From the NCBI GenBank assembly GCA_943370595.1, contig CALRRO020000006.1, forward strand, positions 186,001 to 250,000: a stretch of 64,000 bases of DNA, written 5' to 3'. Positions 26,084-33,696 of this stretch are shown here, in pieces. This DNA is from Piscinibacter sp943370595. Its GTDB lineage: Bacteria; Pseudomonadota; Gammaproteobacteria; Burkholderiales; Burkholderiaceae_C. How positions within the stretch are numbered: the stretch's first letter is position 1; every line of letters begins with the position of its first letter. A program made the translations under genes and the position numbers. The notes under the pieces are model-generated. The model had not been told where the DNA came from. It saw nothing but the letters and a program-made list of their open reading frames with translations, and did not search any database.

Positions 26084-27082
26084 CTACATGCGGGCGATGC
26101 GCCCCTCGCTGACCAGCGGTGCGTACTGCGCCAGATCGGCCTCGATGCGCTCGCGCAGGCCCTGCGGCGTCGACGGCGTGATCTCGAAGCCGGCCTGCTC
26201 GGCGCGGCTGCGCACTTCGCTGCTGGCCAGTGCCGCGGCGATGTCCTGCTGCAGCTGATCGACGACCGGCGCCGGCGTGCCCGCGAGGCCGACCAGCGCC
26301 GCCCAGGGATGCATCTCCACCGGCGGGCCACCGGCCTCGGCCAGGGTCGGGATGTCCGGGTGGCTGGCCAGGCGCTGGCGCGCTGCCACCGCCAGCGGGC
26401 GCAACCGGCCGCTGGCCACCAGGCCGGCCACGGTGTTCATGCCGAAGGTGGTGAAGTCGACGTCGCCCGAGGCCACCGCGGTGAACAGCGCGCCAGCGTC
26501 CTTGAACGGGATGTGCAGCATCTGCACGCTGGCGGCGCGCGCGAGGCTCTCCACCGCCACATGGCTCGCGTGGCCGTTGCCCAGCGTGGCATAGCTGACC
26601 TGTCCCGCCTTGCGCCGTGCTGCGTCTAGCATCTCGGCAATGCTGCGAAAGCGGTTGCCGCCGCCGACGAAGATCAGGAAGGTGGCGCGGAACAGCAGCG
26701 TCAGCGGCAGCAGGTCGCGCTGCGGGTCGTAGGGCAGCGAGCCGTGCAGCAGCGGGTTGATGGCCAGCGTGGCGGTGTCGGCCAGGTACAGCGTGTGGCC
26801 GTCGGCCGGCGTGCGCCGCACCTCGCCGAAGGCGACGATGCCCGACGCGCCGGGCTTGTTGTCCACCAGCACCGGCTGGGCCCACTGCTGCGCGAGCCGC
26901 TCGGCGACGCTGCGCGCCACCACGTCCGGCCCGACGCCCACCGAGTAGGGCACGACGATGCGCACCGCGTGCTGCGGGAATCCTGCCGGCCGCGCCGCGC
27001 GCGCCCGCAGCGCGGTGCCCGAGGCCAGCGTGCCGCCGAGCCAGCCCAGCCAGCGGCGACGCGAGGCGAGCGTCGCGCTCAT
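26084..27082 (-). CDS. Bug-family (TctC) periplasmic solute receptor
   Basis: A 332-residue receptor. The N-terminus has an RRRWLGWLGG twin-arginine-like signal followed by ALRARAARPAGF. Mature-domain motifs are HAVRIVVPYSVGVGPDVVAR, VDNKPGASGIVAFGEVRR and DFTTFGMNTVAGLVASGRL. The first glycine-rich loop reads SVGVGPD instead of the usual PAGGGSD or PPGGPVD, so the ligand may differ from that of the receptor at 1-535. It overlaps menA by 4 bp, an odd partner for a prenyltransferase, and no TctAB genes are nearby. Confidence 0.9.
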   Translation of the reverse strand: MSATLASRRRWLGWLGGTLASGTALRARAARPAGFPQHAVRIVVPYSVGVGPDVVARSVAERLAQQWAQPVLVDNKPGASGIVAFGEVRRTPADGHTLYLADTATLAINPLLHGSLPYDPQRDLLPLTLLFRATFLIFVGGGNRFRSIAEMLDAARRKAGQVSYATLGNGHASHVAVESLARAASVQMLHIPFKDAGALFTAVASGDVDFTTFGMNTVAGLVASGRLRPLAVAARQRLASHPDIPTLAEAGGPPVEMHPWAALVGLAGTPAPVVDQLQQDIAAALASSEVRSRAEQAGFEITPSTPQGLRERIEADLAQYAPLVSEGRIARM

Positions 27083-28023
27083 GCACCCACCATGCGGCCC
27101 AGAAGTGCGCCGGCCGAGAGCAGCGCCGCGAACCACAGCTCGAGCCGGAAGGTACTGAACAGCACCTCGTTGAACGCCGTGCCGCGCGGGCAGGTGACGA
27201 AGTCGTGCCGCAGACTCCAGGCCGCCGGCAGCAGCAGCAAGGGCAGCACCAGCCCGGGCGAACGACCCCACACCACCATCGGCACCAGCAGGGCGAAGGG
27301 CAGCGCCAGCAGCGCGGTGAACAGGCGCCGCGAGCCGACCTCGCCGAAGGTCACCGCGAAGGTGCGGCGGCCGACCAGCCGGTCGTGGGCGATGTCGCGG
27401 TGGTTGTTGACGGCCAGCGCGGCCGCCGCCAGCGCACCGATCGCCACCGAGGCCAGCGCCGTGACCGTGCCGACGCTGCCGGTGAGCACCCAGTCGGTGC
27501 CCATCACCGCCACCAGGCCGAAGAAGACGAACACCGTCAGCTCGCCGAAGGGCGTGTAGGCGATCGGCTTCGGCCCGCCCATGTAGGCCAGCGCCGCCAG
27601 CAGCGAGGCCACGCCGATGGCCAGCACTGGCCAGCCGCGGTAGGCCACCAGCGCCAGCCCGAGGGCCGTGGCGGCCAGTGCCGCGACGACGATGCCGGCG
27701 CGCACGTGGTGCACGCTCAGCCAGCCGTTGGCGGTGGCGCGCGGCAAGCCGGTGCGCGTGCCGCTGCGCTCGCCGCCGCGCACGGTGTAGCCGACGTCGT
27801 TCTGCATGTTGGTGATGACCTGCATCAGCAGCGCGGCGCCGAGCACCAGCAGCGTAGCCAGCAGGTCGATGGCGCCCTGGCGTGCGAAGCCGAGCGTGCC
27901 ACCGACCAGCACCGGGCTGATCGCGACCAGCAGGCTGCGAGGGCGCACGGCCACGGCCCAGGCCTGCAGGGAGCCGGCACGGACTGGGCGGATGGTGTTG
28001 GCGGAAGCGGGTTTGACGGACAT
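27079..28023 (-). CDS. menA: 1,4-dihydroxy-2-naphthoate polyprenyltransferase
   Basis: A 314-residue UbiA-superfamily membrane protein with about eight hydrophobic helices. It attaches the polyprenyl tail in menaquinone synthesis. The first prenyl-diphosphate/Mg motif is NMQNDVGYTVRGGE, the second NNHRDIAHDRLVGRRT, and GPKPIAYTPFGE lies between. In the first motif the usual second Asp of NDxxD is Tyr. It is 48 bp downstream of the menG-like gene, so together they provide the last two steps to menaquinone. The earlier men or futalosine genes are outside the window. Confidence 0.9.
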   Translation of the reverse strand: MSVKPASANTIRPVRAGSLQAWAVAVRPRSLLVAISPVLVGGTLGFARQGAIDLLATLLVLGAALLMQVITNMQNDVGYTVRGGERSGTRTGLPRATANGWLSVHHVRAGIVVAALAATALGLALVAYRGWPVLAIGVASLLAALAYMGGPKPIAYTPFGELTVFVFFGLVAVMGTDWVLTGSVGTVTALASVAIGALAAAALAVNNHRDIAHDRLVGRRTFAVTFGEVGSRRLFTALLALPFALLVPMVVWGRSPGLVLPLLLLPAAWSLRHDFVTCPRGTAFNEVLFSTFRLELWFAALLSAGALLGRMVGA

Positions 28024-28071
28024 GACGACTTGATTCTGGAGAAGGGCCGCAGGAGTGAGGGTTGAGCTGCG

Positions 28072-28806
28072 TCAAGCGTGCGGTCGCGTGCCGGCAGGGA
28101 TGCAGGCGATGCCGAAGCTGAGGTCGCGCCAGTGCACATCGGCGAAGCCGGCGGCCTCGATGTGCTGCGCGAACGCACGCTGGTCAGGGAAGCGCCGGAT
28201 CGATTCGACGAGGTACTCGTAGGCCTGCGGCGAGCGTGCGATCCACGCACCCAGGCGCGGAATCACCGTGAAAGAGAACAGGTCGTAGAACGGCCGCAGC
28301 CAGGGTCGCGGTGTCGAGAACTCCAGGCACAGGAAGCGGCCGCCCGGCTTGAGCACCCGCAGCACCTCGACGAGCGCGCGGTCGAGGTGGGTGACGTTGC
28401 GGATGCCGAAGGCGATCGTCAGCGTGTCGACCGAGGCGTCGGCCAGCGGCAACTGTTCGGCCGTGCCGAGCTGCCAGTCCACATGGGCCAGGCCGCGGGC
28501 GCGGCCTGCGGCCATCATCGCCTCGCTCGGGTCGACCACCGTCACCCGGCGATCGGCCCCGGCCAGGCGCGCCGCCACGTCGCCGGTGCCGCCGGCGAGG
28601 TCGACGATGCGCTGCCCGGCGTGCGGCGCGGCCTTGGCCACGAGGCGCCGCTTCCACAGGCGGTGGATGCCGCCGCTCATCAGGTCGTTCATCAGGTCGT
28701 AGCGCGGCGCCACCGCGGTGAACACGTGGCGGATGCGGCGTTCGCGTTCGTCGGCGGCGACGAGGGCGTTGCCGAAGCTGCGCGAGAGAGGGTCGGTGTC
28801 GGGCAT
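28072..28806 (-). CDS. menG: Second UbiE-like methyltransferase, probable demethylmenaquinone methyltransferase
   Basis: A 244-residue paralogue of UbiE. Motifs are VFTAVAPRYDLMNDLMSGG, VDLAGGTGDVAARLAG, AEQLPLADASVD, FGIRNVTHLDRALVEV and EFSTPRPWLRPFYD. It differs widely from the ubiE at 3600-4331. The start ATG 28806 has a GGAG four bases upstream; a GTG at 28827 would add seven residues. Its place directly before menA argues that it methylates demethylmenaquinone. The divergent HemN-like operon starts 172 bp away, across an FNR-type site. Confidence 0.85.
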   Translation of the reverse strand: MPDTDPLSRSFGNALVAADERERRIRHVFTAVAPRYDLMNDLMSGGIHRLWKRRLVAKAAPHAGQRIVDLAGGTGDVAARLAGADRRVTVVDPSEAMMAAGRARGLAHVDWQLGTAEQLPLADASVDTLTIAFGIRNVTHLDRALVEVLRVLKPGGRFLCLEFSTPRPWLRPFYDLFSFTVIPRLGAWIARSPQAYEYLVESIRRFPDQRAFAQHIEAAGFADVHWRDLSFGIACIPAGTRPHA

Positions 28807-28890
28807 GGGGCTCCAGTCGAGGGCCACCGGACCCGCGGGCCCGGCGTGTGGTGTGTCACGAAAGCCTGATCTTCAGCGTGTCATCCGCTG

Positions 28891-28904
28891 TTGACGGTCG
28901 TCAA
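28891..28904. promoter_or_regulatory. Perfect FNR/Crp-type palindrome TTGAC-N4-GTCAA
   Basis: The site TTGACGGTCGTCAA fits the FNR/ANR/DNR box (TTGAT-N4-ATCAA) with a symmetric C/G change. Its centre is about 80 bp before the HemN-like start codon; if it sits at -41.5 the start point would be near 28939, and TAAGGT at 28927-28932 is then correctly placed as a -10 box. It lies in the shared region with menG (92 bp from that start) and could act in both directions. Confidence 0.65.
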
Positions 28905-28937
28905 CGTTGAGGCCTCCGACGGCGCCTAAGGTTTCAA

Positions 28938-28965
28938 CCGACGGCGCCTCAGCAGCGCCCGTCGG
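28938..28965 (+). other. 5'-UTR hairpin touching the Shine-Dalgarno of the HemN-like gene
   Basis: CCGACGGCGC (28938-28947) pairs with GCGCCCGTCGG (28955-28965) with one bulged C and a 7-nt loop. The Shine-Dalgarno GGAGGGAG begins in the last two stem bases. An upstream direct repeat of the left arm (28916-28927, CCGACGGCGCCT) could pair instead. The arrangement could restrict ribosome access. Confidence 0.45.
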
Positions 28966-28977
28966 AGGGAGCCAAGA

Positions 28978-30357
28978 ATGAGAATCTCTCTGAAGCCTTT
29001 CTGGCGGCGGGACGCCGCCGGGGCGGGTTGTCCCGTGCCGATTCCGCAGAAGCCCGAGCCCGCGCCCGCATGGCACGCCCTTGCGCCCGGCCTCGAGGCG
29101 GACCACGCGCAGGAGCACTACCTGCACGCGCTGAAGGCGCTGGCCGCCCGGCCGGGCGAGCCGCTCGCGCTGTCGCTGAAGCTGCCGTTCTGCGCCGCGC
29201 ATTGCATGTTCTGCGACCGCGACATCCACGTGGCCCAGCCGGGCGAGGTGATCGGCGGCTATGTCGATGCATTGCTGGACGAAGCCCGGCTGCTGGCCGG
29301 CAGCCTCGGTGGCGACCACGACGTTCTGCAGCTCCACCTCGGCGGCGGCACCGCGACCGAGCTGAGCGAGTCGCAGCTGGCCGGCCTGGTCAGCGGCCTG
29401 CAGGCGGTCTGGCGCCTGCCGTCTGACGCCGAGATGTCGGTCGAGTGCGATCCACGCCGCATCAGCCGGCAGCATCTGGAGGTGCTGCGCGGCCTGGGCT
29501 TCCGGCAGGTGATCTTCGGCGTCGCCGATCTCGACACCGCGGTGCAGAAGGCCATTGGCCGGCGCAACTCGCAGGCGCTGGTCGACGACGCCTGCGCCAC
29601 CGCGCGGGCGGCCGGCTTCGAGCGCATCCGGCTCGACCTGCTGATCGGCCTGCCGCATCAGACCGAGGCCGGCTGGCGCATGACGCTCGAGCGCCTGATC
29701 GGCATGGCTCCGGACCGCGTCGCGCTGTCCTGCTACCAGCACCGGCCCGAACATTGGCCTTCGCAGTGCGGCATCGACGGTGACGCGCTGCCGGAGGCGG
29801 CGCTGTGCGGCACCTTGTGGTCGCTGTCGTCGCGCGTGCTGCGCGACGCCGGCTACGGCTGGATCGGCGCCAACCACTTCGTGCTCGAGGACGACGAGCT
29901 CGCCCTTGCGCAGCCGCAGGCTCGGCTGCGCCACAACGTGATCGGCTACACCGCGACGCCGACGGCGCCGGTGATCGGCCTGGGGGCCGGCGCGCTCGGC
30001 GAGATCGACGGCAGCATGTTCTGGAGCTACGCCGCGCTGCCGGACTGGTTCGCCGCGCTGCACGCGCGGCAACTGCCAGTGCGGCGCGCCCGCCTGGCGC
30101 GCATGCACGAGCCGCGCCGCCGCCTGGCGATGGACCAGATGCTGTTCGACTTGGAACTGCCCGCGGCCACCGTGCGCGGCGGCCTGGAGGACGCCTATGG
30201 CCGCCTGGCGCGCCACGCCGCGCAAGGGCTGGTGCGGGTGCTCGACGACCGCATCGTCGTCACCGAGGTCGGTCGACCGGTGCTGCCGATGCTGTGTGCG
30301 GAGCTCGGTCTGTCCGACGGCATGCCGAGTCCGGCCATGCCGCAGTGGCTGTCATGA
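28978..30357 (+). CDS. HemN-like radical SAM protein heading a cytochrome operon
   Basis: A 459-residue member of the coproporphyrinogen III dehydrogenase superfamily. The radical-SAM cysteines C72, C76 and C79 form CAAHCMFC; GGGT (122-125) binds SAM; and RHNVIGYT near the middle-to-end resembles the HemN RNFQGYTT motif. It differs from true HemN: LSLKLPFC replaces YxHIPFC, and the fourth Cys of CxFCxC is Asp (CMFCDRD), as in HemW. It is 13 bp upstream of the tetraheme cytochrome gene. It may be an anaerobic haem enzyme or a haem-handling factor for this cytochrome module. Confidence 0.82.
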   Translation: MRISLKPFWRRDAAGAGCPVPIPQKPEPAPAWHALAPGLEADHAQEHYLHALKALAARPGEPLALSLKLPFCAAHCMFCDRDIHVAQPGEVIGGYVDALLDEARLLAGSLGGDHDVLQLHLGGGTATELSESQLAGLVSGLQAVWRLPSDAEMSVECDPRRISRQHLEVLRGLGFRQVIFGVADLDTAVQKAIGRRNSQALVDDACATARAAGFERIRLDLLIGLPHQTEAGWRMTLERLIGMAPDRVALSCYQHRPEHWPSQCGIDGDALPEAALCGTLWSLSSRVLRDAGYGWIGANHFVLEDDELALAQPQARLRHNVIGYTATPTAPVIGLGAGALGEIDGSMFWSYAALPDWFAALHARQLPVRRARLARMHEPRRRLAMDQMLFDLELPAATVRGGLEDAYGRLARHAAQGLVRVLDDRIVVTEVGRPVLPMLCAELGLSDGMPSPAMPQWLS

Positions 30358-30370
30358 CGAAGGGAATGGG

Positions 30371-31111
30371 ATGAGCCTGTCCATCAACGTGCTGCGTGGC
30401 CCGGCCTGGCGCCTTGGGCTCGCTGCGGCGCTGGCTGCGATGTCGTTGCTGCTGCTGGCGCCGCGTCCGGCGCAGGCCGCCGATGCGCCGGCAAGCGCTG
30501 CAGCTGCCGCCAGCGCAGCACCGACACACCGGCCACTGCGCGAGAACCAGCTACCGGCTGCGCCCGAGCCGACCGAGCCGCAGGTCTTCAACGGCTATGC
30601 CGGCGCGCCGGCGTTCAGCGTCGTGCCGCGCAAGCCGCAGCTGGCGCTGTACCCGTGCAGCCAGTGCCACAAGCTGCTGCCGCTGAACACCCAGCCGCGC
30701 AAGCTGGTCAACGCGCCGCATGCGGCGGCGCTGGCCCACGGCAAGGGACGCTTCTGGTGCCTGGACTGCCACCAGGGCAACGACCGCGACGTGCTGCACA
30801 CCATCGGCGGCGCGAAGGTCGATTTCGACCAGTCCTACCTGCTGTGCGGCCAGTGCCACAGCGCGCGGCAGCGCGACTGGTACTTCGGCGGCCACGGCAA
30901 GCGCGTCGCGCAGTGGCAGGGCGAGCGGCAGATCTACGCCTGCACCCATTGCCACGACCCGCACAACCCCTTGATCGCGCCGCGCCAGGCGAGCAAGCCG
31001 CCGCCGGTGCGCGCGGGCCTGTCGCCGATGCAACGCGTGCACGAGACCCGGGCGCTGCCCTGGCAGAAGAACCTCGAAGGAACCGACCATGCCCCAGCCA
31101 CCAAGCCCTGA
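30371..31111 (+). CDS. Periplasmic tetraheme cytochrome c
   Basis: A 246-residue exported protein with four CxxCH haem-binding motifs: CSQCH (96-100), CLDCH (130), CGQCH (159) and CTHCH (191). A signal peptide ending PAQA-AD (about residue 37) is followed by an Ala-rich linker. The spacing and lack of an N-terminal anchor differ from NapC/NrfH. With the HybA-like and NrfD-like genes it forms a trio of tetraheme cytochrome, ferredoxin and membrane quinol subunit, similar to the CbcSTU layout described in Geobacter. It overlaps the next gene by 23 bp. Its predicted role is to pass electrons from quinol to a periplasmic acceptor. Confidence 0.88.
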   Translation: MSLSINVLRGPAWRLGLAAALAAMSLLLLAPRPAQAADAPASAAAAASAAPTHRPLRENQLPAAPEPTEPQVFNGYAGAPAFSVVPRKPQLALYPCSQCHKLLPLNTQPRKLVNAPHAAALAHGKGRFWCLDCHQGNDRDVLHTIGGAKVDFDQSYLLCGQCHSARQRDWYFGGHGKRVAQWQGERQIYACTHCHDPHNPLIAPRQASKPPPVRAGLSPMQRVHETRALPWQKNLEGTDHAPATKP

Positions 31112-32048
31112 GAAGAAAACGGAAGACGGGTTCGACCTCTACCGGCGCCGCTTCCTCGCCGGCGTGGCGGCCGCCGGTACGGCCGGCGGCACCGGCATGG
31201 CGCAGGCCGCCTGGGGCGGCAGCACGCTGCAGGACGCGCTGGGCAGCTTCTTCCAGGACCACTACCAGCGCATGACGCCCGACGAGATCCGCTCGGCGCT
31301 GGAGCGCATCGAGCGCAAGGCGCAGCGCAAGCACGGCGTGGCCATCCACTGCGAGGACACGAAGCCGCAGCCCGGCGTGGTGTTCGGCTACGCGCTGAAC
31401 ATCTCCAAATGCCAGGGCTACCGCGACTGCGTCGACGCCTGCGTGAAGGAGAACAACCAGGGCCGCGACTCGCAGGTGCAGTACATCCGCGTGCTCGAGA
31501 TGAACAAGGGCACGATGGACCTGGAGACCTCGGAGCACTACTACGACCCGAAGACCGTGCCGGTGGCCGGCAAGTTCTACCTGCCGGTGTCGTGCATGCA
31601 GTGCGACAACCCGCCGTGCGTGAAGGCCTGCCCGACGAAAGCGACCTGGAAGGACGACGACGGCATCGTCGTGATCGACTACGACTGGTGCATCGGCTGC
31701 CGCTACTGCATGACGGCCTGCCCGTACTGGGCGCGCCACTTCAACTGGACGGAGCCGCAGATCCCGGCCGCCGAGATCAACCCGAACACCAGCTACCTGG
31801 GCAACCGGCCGCGACCCAAGGGCGTGGTCGAGAAGTGCCACTGGTGCACGCAGCGCACCCGCGTGGGCCGCCAGCCCGCCTGCCAGGAGGCCTGCCCGAC
31901 CGGTGCGCGCGTGTTCGGCAACCTGCTGGACCCGAACAGCGAGATCCGCTACGTGCTCGAGCACAAGGCGGTGTTCCGGCTGAAGGAGGAACTCGGCACC
32001 GAGCCGAAGTTCTGGTACTTCAGCGACGACCTGGCGAGCACACGATGA
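31089..32048 (+). CDS. HybA-like periplasmic four-cluster ferredoxin (Tat exported)
   Basis: A 319-residue [4Fe-4S] protein of the HybA/DmsB/NrfC family. The Tat motif RRRFLAG (19-25) and a following hydrophobic stretch direct folded export. Sixteen cysteines fall in four groups beginning CQGYRDCVDAC, CMQCDNPPCVKAC, CIGCRYCMTAC and CHWCTQR...CQEAC, as expected for four clusters. It would link the membrane NrfD-like subunit to the tetraheme cytochrome. Its stop overlaps the NrfD gene start (ATGA). No molybdopterin or hydrogenase catalytic subunit is adjacent. Confidence 0.93.
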   Translation: MPQPPSPEKKTEDGFDLYRRRFLAGVAAAGTAGGTGMAQAAWGGSTLQDALGSFFQDHYQRMTPDEIRSALERIERKAQRKHGVAIHCEDTKPQPGVVFGYALNISKCQGYRDCVDACVKENNQGRDSQVQYIRVLEMNKGTMDLETSEHYYDPKTVPVAGKFYLPVSCMQCDNPPCVKACPTKATWKDDDGIVVIDYDWCIGCRYCMTACPYWARHFNWTEPQIPAAEINPNTSYLGNRPRPKGVVEKCHWCTQRTRVGRQPACQEACPTGARVFGNLLDPNSEIRYVLEHKAVFRLKEELGTEPKFWYFSDDLASTR

Positions 32049-33295
32049 GCAGCGCGATCCGATTCGTCCTCGACGGCCTGCGCGAGATGCTGCGCGGCGG
32101 CCCGGCCTACTGGCGCTGGCTGGGCGGCCTCGCCGTGCTGATCGCCATCGGCCTGTGGGCCTACATCGGCCAGCTCAGCGAGGGGCTGGTCGTCACCGGC
32201 ATGAGCGACCAGGTCTCCTGGGGTTTCTACATCTCCAACTTCGCCTTCCTCGTCGGCATCGCCGCCGCAGCGGTGCTGCTGGTCATCCCGGCCTACCTGT
32301 TTCACCGCCAGGACGTGAAGTCGGTGGTGCTGCTCGGCGAGGGACTGGCGGTGGCGGCGGTGATCTGCGCGATGCTGTTCGTCACCGTCGACCTCGGCCG
32401 GCCCGAGCGCGTGTGGCACATGTTCCCGGTGGTCGGGCGCTTCAACTGGCCGATGTCGCTGCTCGCCTGGGACGTGGTCGTGCTCAGCGGCTACCTGGCG
32501 CTGAACCTCGCGCTGCCGCTGTACGTGCACTTCTGCCACTGGCGCGGCCAGGAGCCGGCGCTCAAGCGCTACTTCCCGGTGGTGGTGATCGCGATGTTCT
32601 GGGCCATCTCCATCCACACCGTCACCGCCTTCCTGTTCTCGGCCAACGCCGGCCGGCCGTTCTGGCACACCGCGCTGCTCGGGCCGCGCTTCATCGCCTC
32701 GGCCTTCGTCTCCGGCCCGGCGCTGATCATCCTGGTGCTGCAGGTCATCCGCCGCGTCACCGAATACCCGGTGCGGCAGAGCGTGATCGACACGCTGGCG
32801 CTGATCATGGCGGTGTCGCTGCAGATCAGCCTGTTCTTCGTGGTGGCCGAGCTGTTCACCGACTTCTACAACGAGACCAGCCACGCCGGCTCGATGCGCT
32901 ACCTGTTCTTCGGCCTCGGCGGCCTGGGCTCGCTGCGCGGCTGGATCTGGACGGCGCTGGCGTTGAACCTGGTGGCGGTGGCGATCCTGTCGGTGAACCG
33001 CTGGCGCAACGCGACGCTCACGCTGAACGTGGCCTGCATGCTCGCCTTCGTCGGCATCTGGATCGAGAAGGGCATGGGTCTGGTGGTGCCGGGCTTCATC
33101 CCCACGCCGCTGGGCGAGGTGTTCGAGTACTCGCCGACGCTGCGCGAGCTGGCCGTGGCGATCGGCATCTGGGCGATCGGCGCGCTGGTGTTCACGCTGC
33201 TGGCCAAGGCCAGCATCGCCATCGAACTCGGCCGGGTCGGCGCGCGCCGGCCGGCCGCCGGTGCCGACGAGGCAGCGACTATGCCGGCGTCTTGA
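32045..33295 (+). CDS. NrfD/HybB-like integral membrane quinol-interacting subunit
   Basis: A 416-residue polytopic protein with about ten membrane helices. The motifs MSDQVSWGFYISNFAFLVG, VDLGRPERVWHMF and SIHTVTAFLFSANAGRPFWH are typical of HybB/PsrC-type NrfD proteins, which exchange electrons with the quinone pool. A short Ala-rich cytoplasmic tail ends the protein. It is translationally coupled to the HybA-like gene, and its 3' end overlaps the convergent cytochrome c gene by 17 bp. With menaquinone genes just upstream on the other strand, menaquinol is a plausible substrate. Confidence 0.92.
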   Translation: MSSAIRFVLDGLREMLRGGPAYWRWLGGLAVLIAIGLWAYIGQLSEGLVVTGMSDQVSWGFYISNFAFLVGIAAAAVLLVIPAYLFHRQDVKSVVLLGEGLAVAAVICAMLFVTVDLGRPERVWHMFPVVGRFNWPMSLLAWDVVVLSGYLALNLALPLYVHFCHWRGQEPALKRYFPVVVIAMFWAISIHTVTAFLFSANAGRPFWHTALLGPRFIASAFVSGPALIILVLQVIRRVTEYPVRQSVIDTLALIMAVSLQISLFFVVAELFTDFYNETSHAGSMRYLFFGLGGLGSLRGWIWTALALNLVAVAILSVNRWRNATLTLNVACMLAFVGIWIEKGMGLVVPGFIPTPLGEVFEYSPTLRELAVAIGIWAIGALVFTLLAKASIAIELGRVGARRPAAGADEAATMPAS

Positions 33296-33605
33296 GCACC
33301 CAGGTGACGACGGCCTTCAGGTCGGCGTCGTTCAACTTCTCGCTGGTCGTCGGCGCCATCGGCAGCGGGCCCCACACGCCCTTGCTGCCCTTGCGGATAC
33401 GCTCGGACAGCAGCGCGACGGCATTCGCCTGGCCCTTGTACTTGGCCGCGATGTCGCGGTAGGACGGGCCGATCACCTTCTTTGTGGCGGCATGGCAGGT
33501 GGCACAGCCGGCCTGCGTGGCGATCTTCTCGGAGGCCTGCGCGGCGCCGCTGGCGGCGAGGCCGAGAAGGGTGGCCGACAACAGGGCAGGGAGGGCGTTC
33601 TTCAT
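33279..33605 (-). CDS. Monoheme class I cytochrome c (c551/c8 type)
   Basis: A 108-residue exported cytochrome. A signal peptide ends SGAAQA-SE, the haem motif is CATCH, and the distal Met ligand is probably in PLPMAPTTSEKL. The small size and IGPSYRDIAAKYKG pattern fit cytochrome c551/c552. It is convergent with the NrfD-like gene. Such a carrier could take electrons from the tetraheme cytochrome or deliver them to an oxidase or reductase. Its own upstream region carries a TTGACCGCGCGCAA FNR-like site. Confidence 0.92.
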   Translation of the reverse strand: MKNALPALLSATLLGLAASGAAQASEKIATQAGCATCHAATKKVIGPSYRDIAAKYKGQANAVALLSERIRKGSKGVWGPLPMAPTTSEKLNDADLKAVVTWVLKTPA

Positions 33606-33663
33606 GGCGGTCTCGCTGGCGAGGGGACGCCGAATACTCTAGGCCGCCCGTGCACGGGCCGAC

Positions 33664-33677
33664 TTGCGCGCGGTCAA
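33664..33677 (-). promoter_or_regulatory. FNR-like site upstream of the cytochrome c gene
   Basis: Read on the minus strand the site is TTGACCGCGCGCAA (TTG-N8-CAA), centred about 65 bp before the start codon. The first half-site is perfect and the second is CGCAA. The 18-bp word around it (33661-33678) recurs exactly at 55422-55439 upstream of the fbp iron transporter genes. Confidence 0.45.
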
Positions 33678-33696
33678 GCGACCAACGGCGACCGGC

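Noticed and set aside
28072..28806. Recent duplicate of the ubiE at 3600-4331
   Set aside because: The two proteins share only family motifs and differ over most of their length, so the second is an old paralogue.
30371..31111. NapC/NrfH-type membrane-anchored quinol dehydrogenase
   Set aside because: It has a cleavable-looking signal peptide and no NapC-type sequence around the haems; the quinol-binding role is more likely in the NrfD-like protein.
31089..33295. HybA/HybB parts of a membrane-bound hydrogenase 2
   Set aside because: No hybO or hybC-like subunits are nearby, the nearest hydrogenase is the soluble Hox type, and a tetraheme cytochrome replaces the hydrogenase in the operon.
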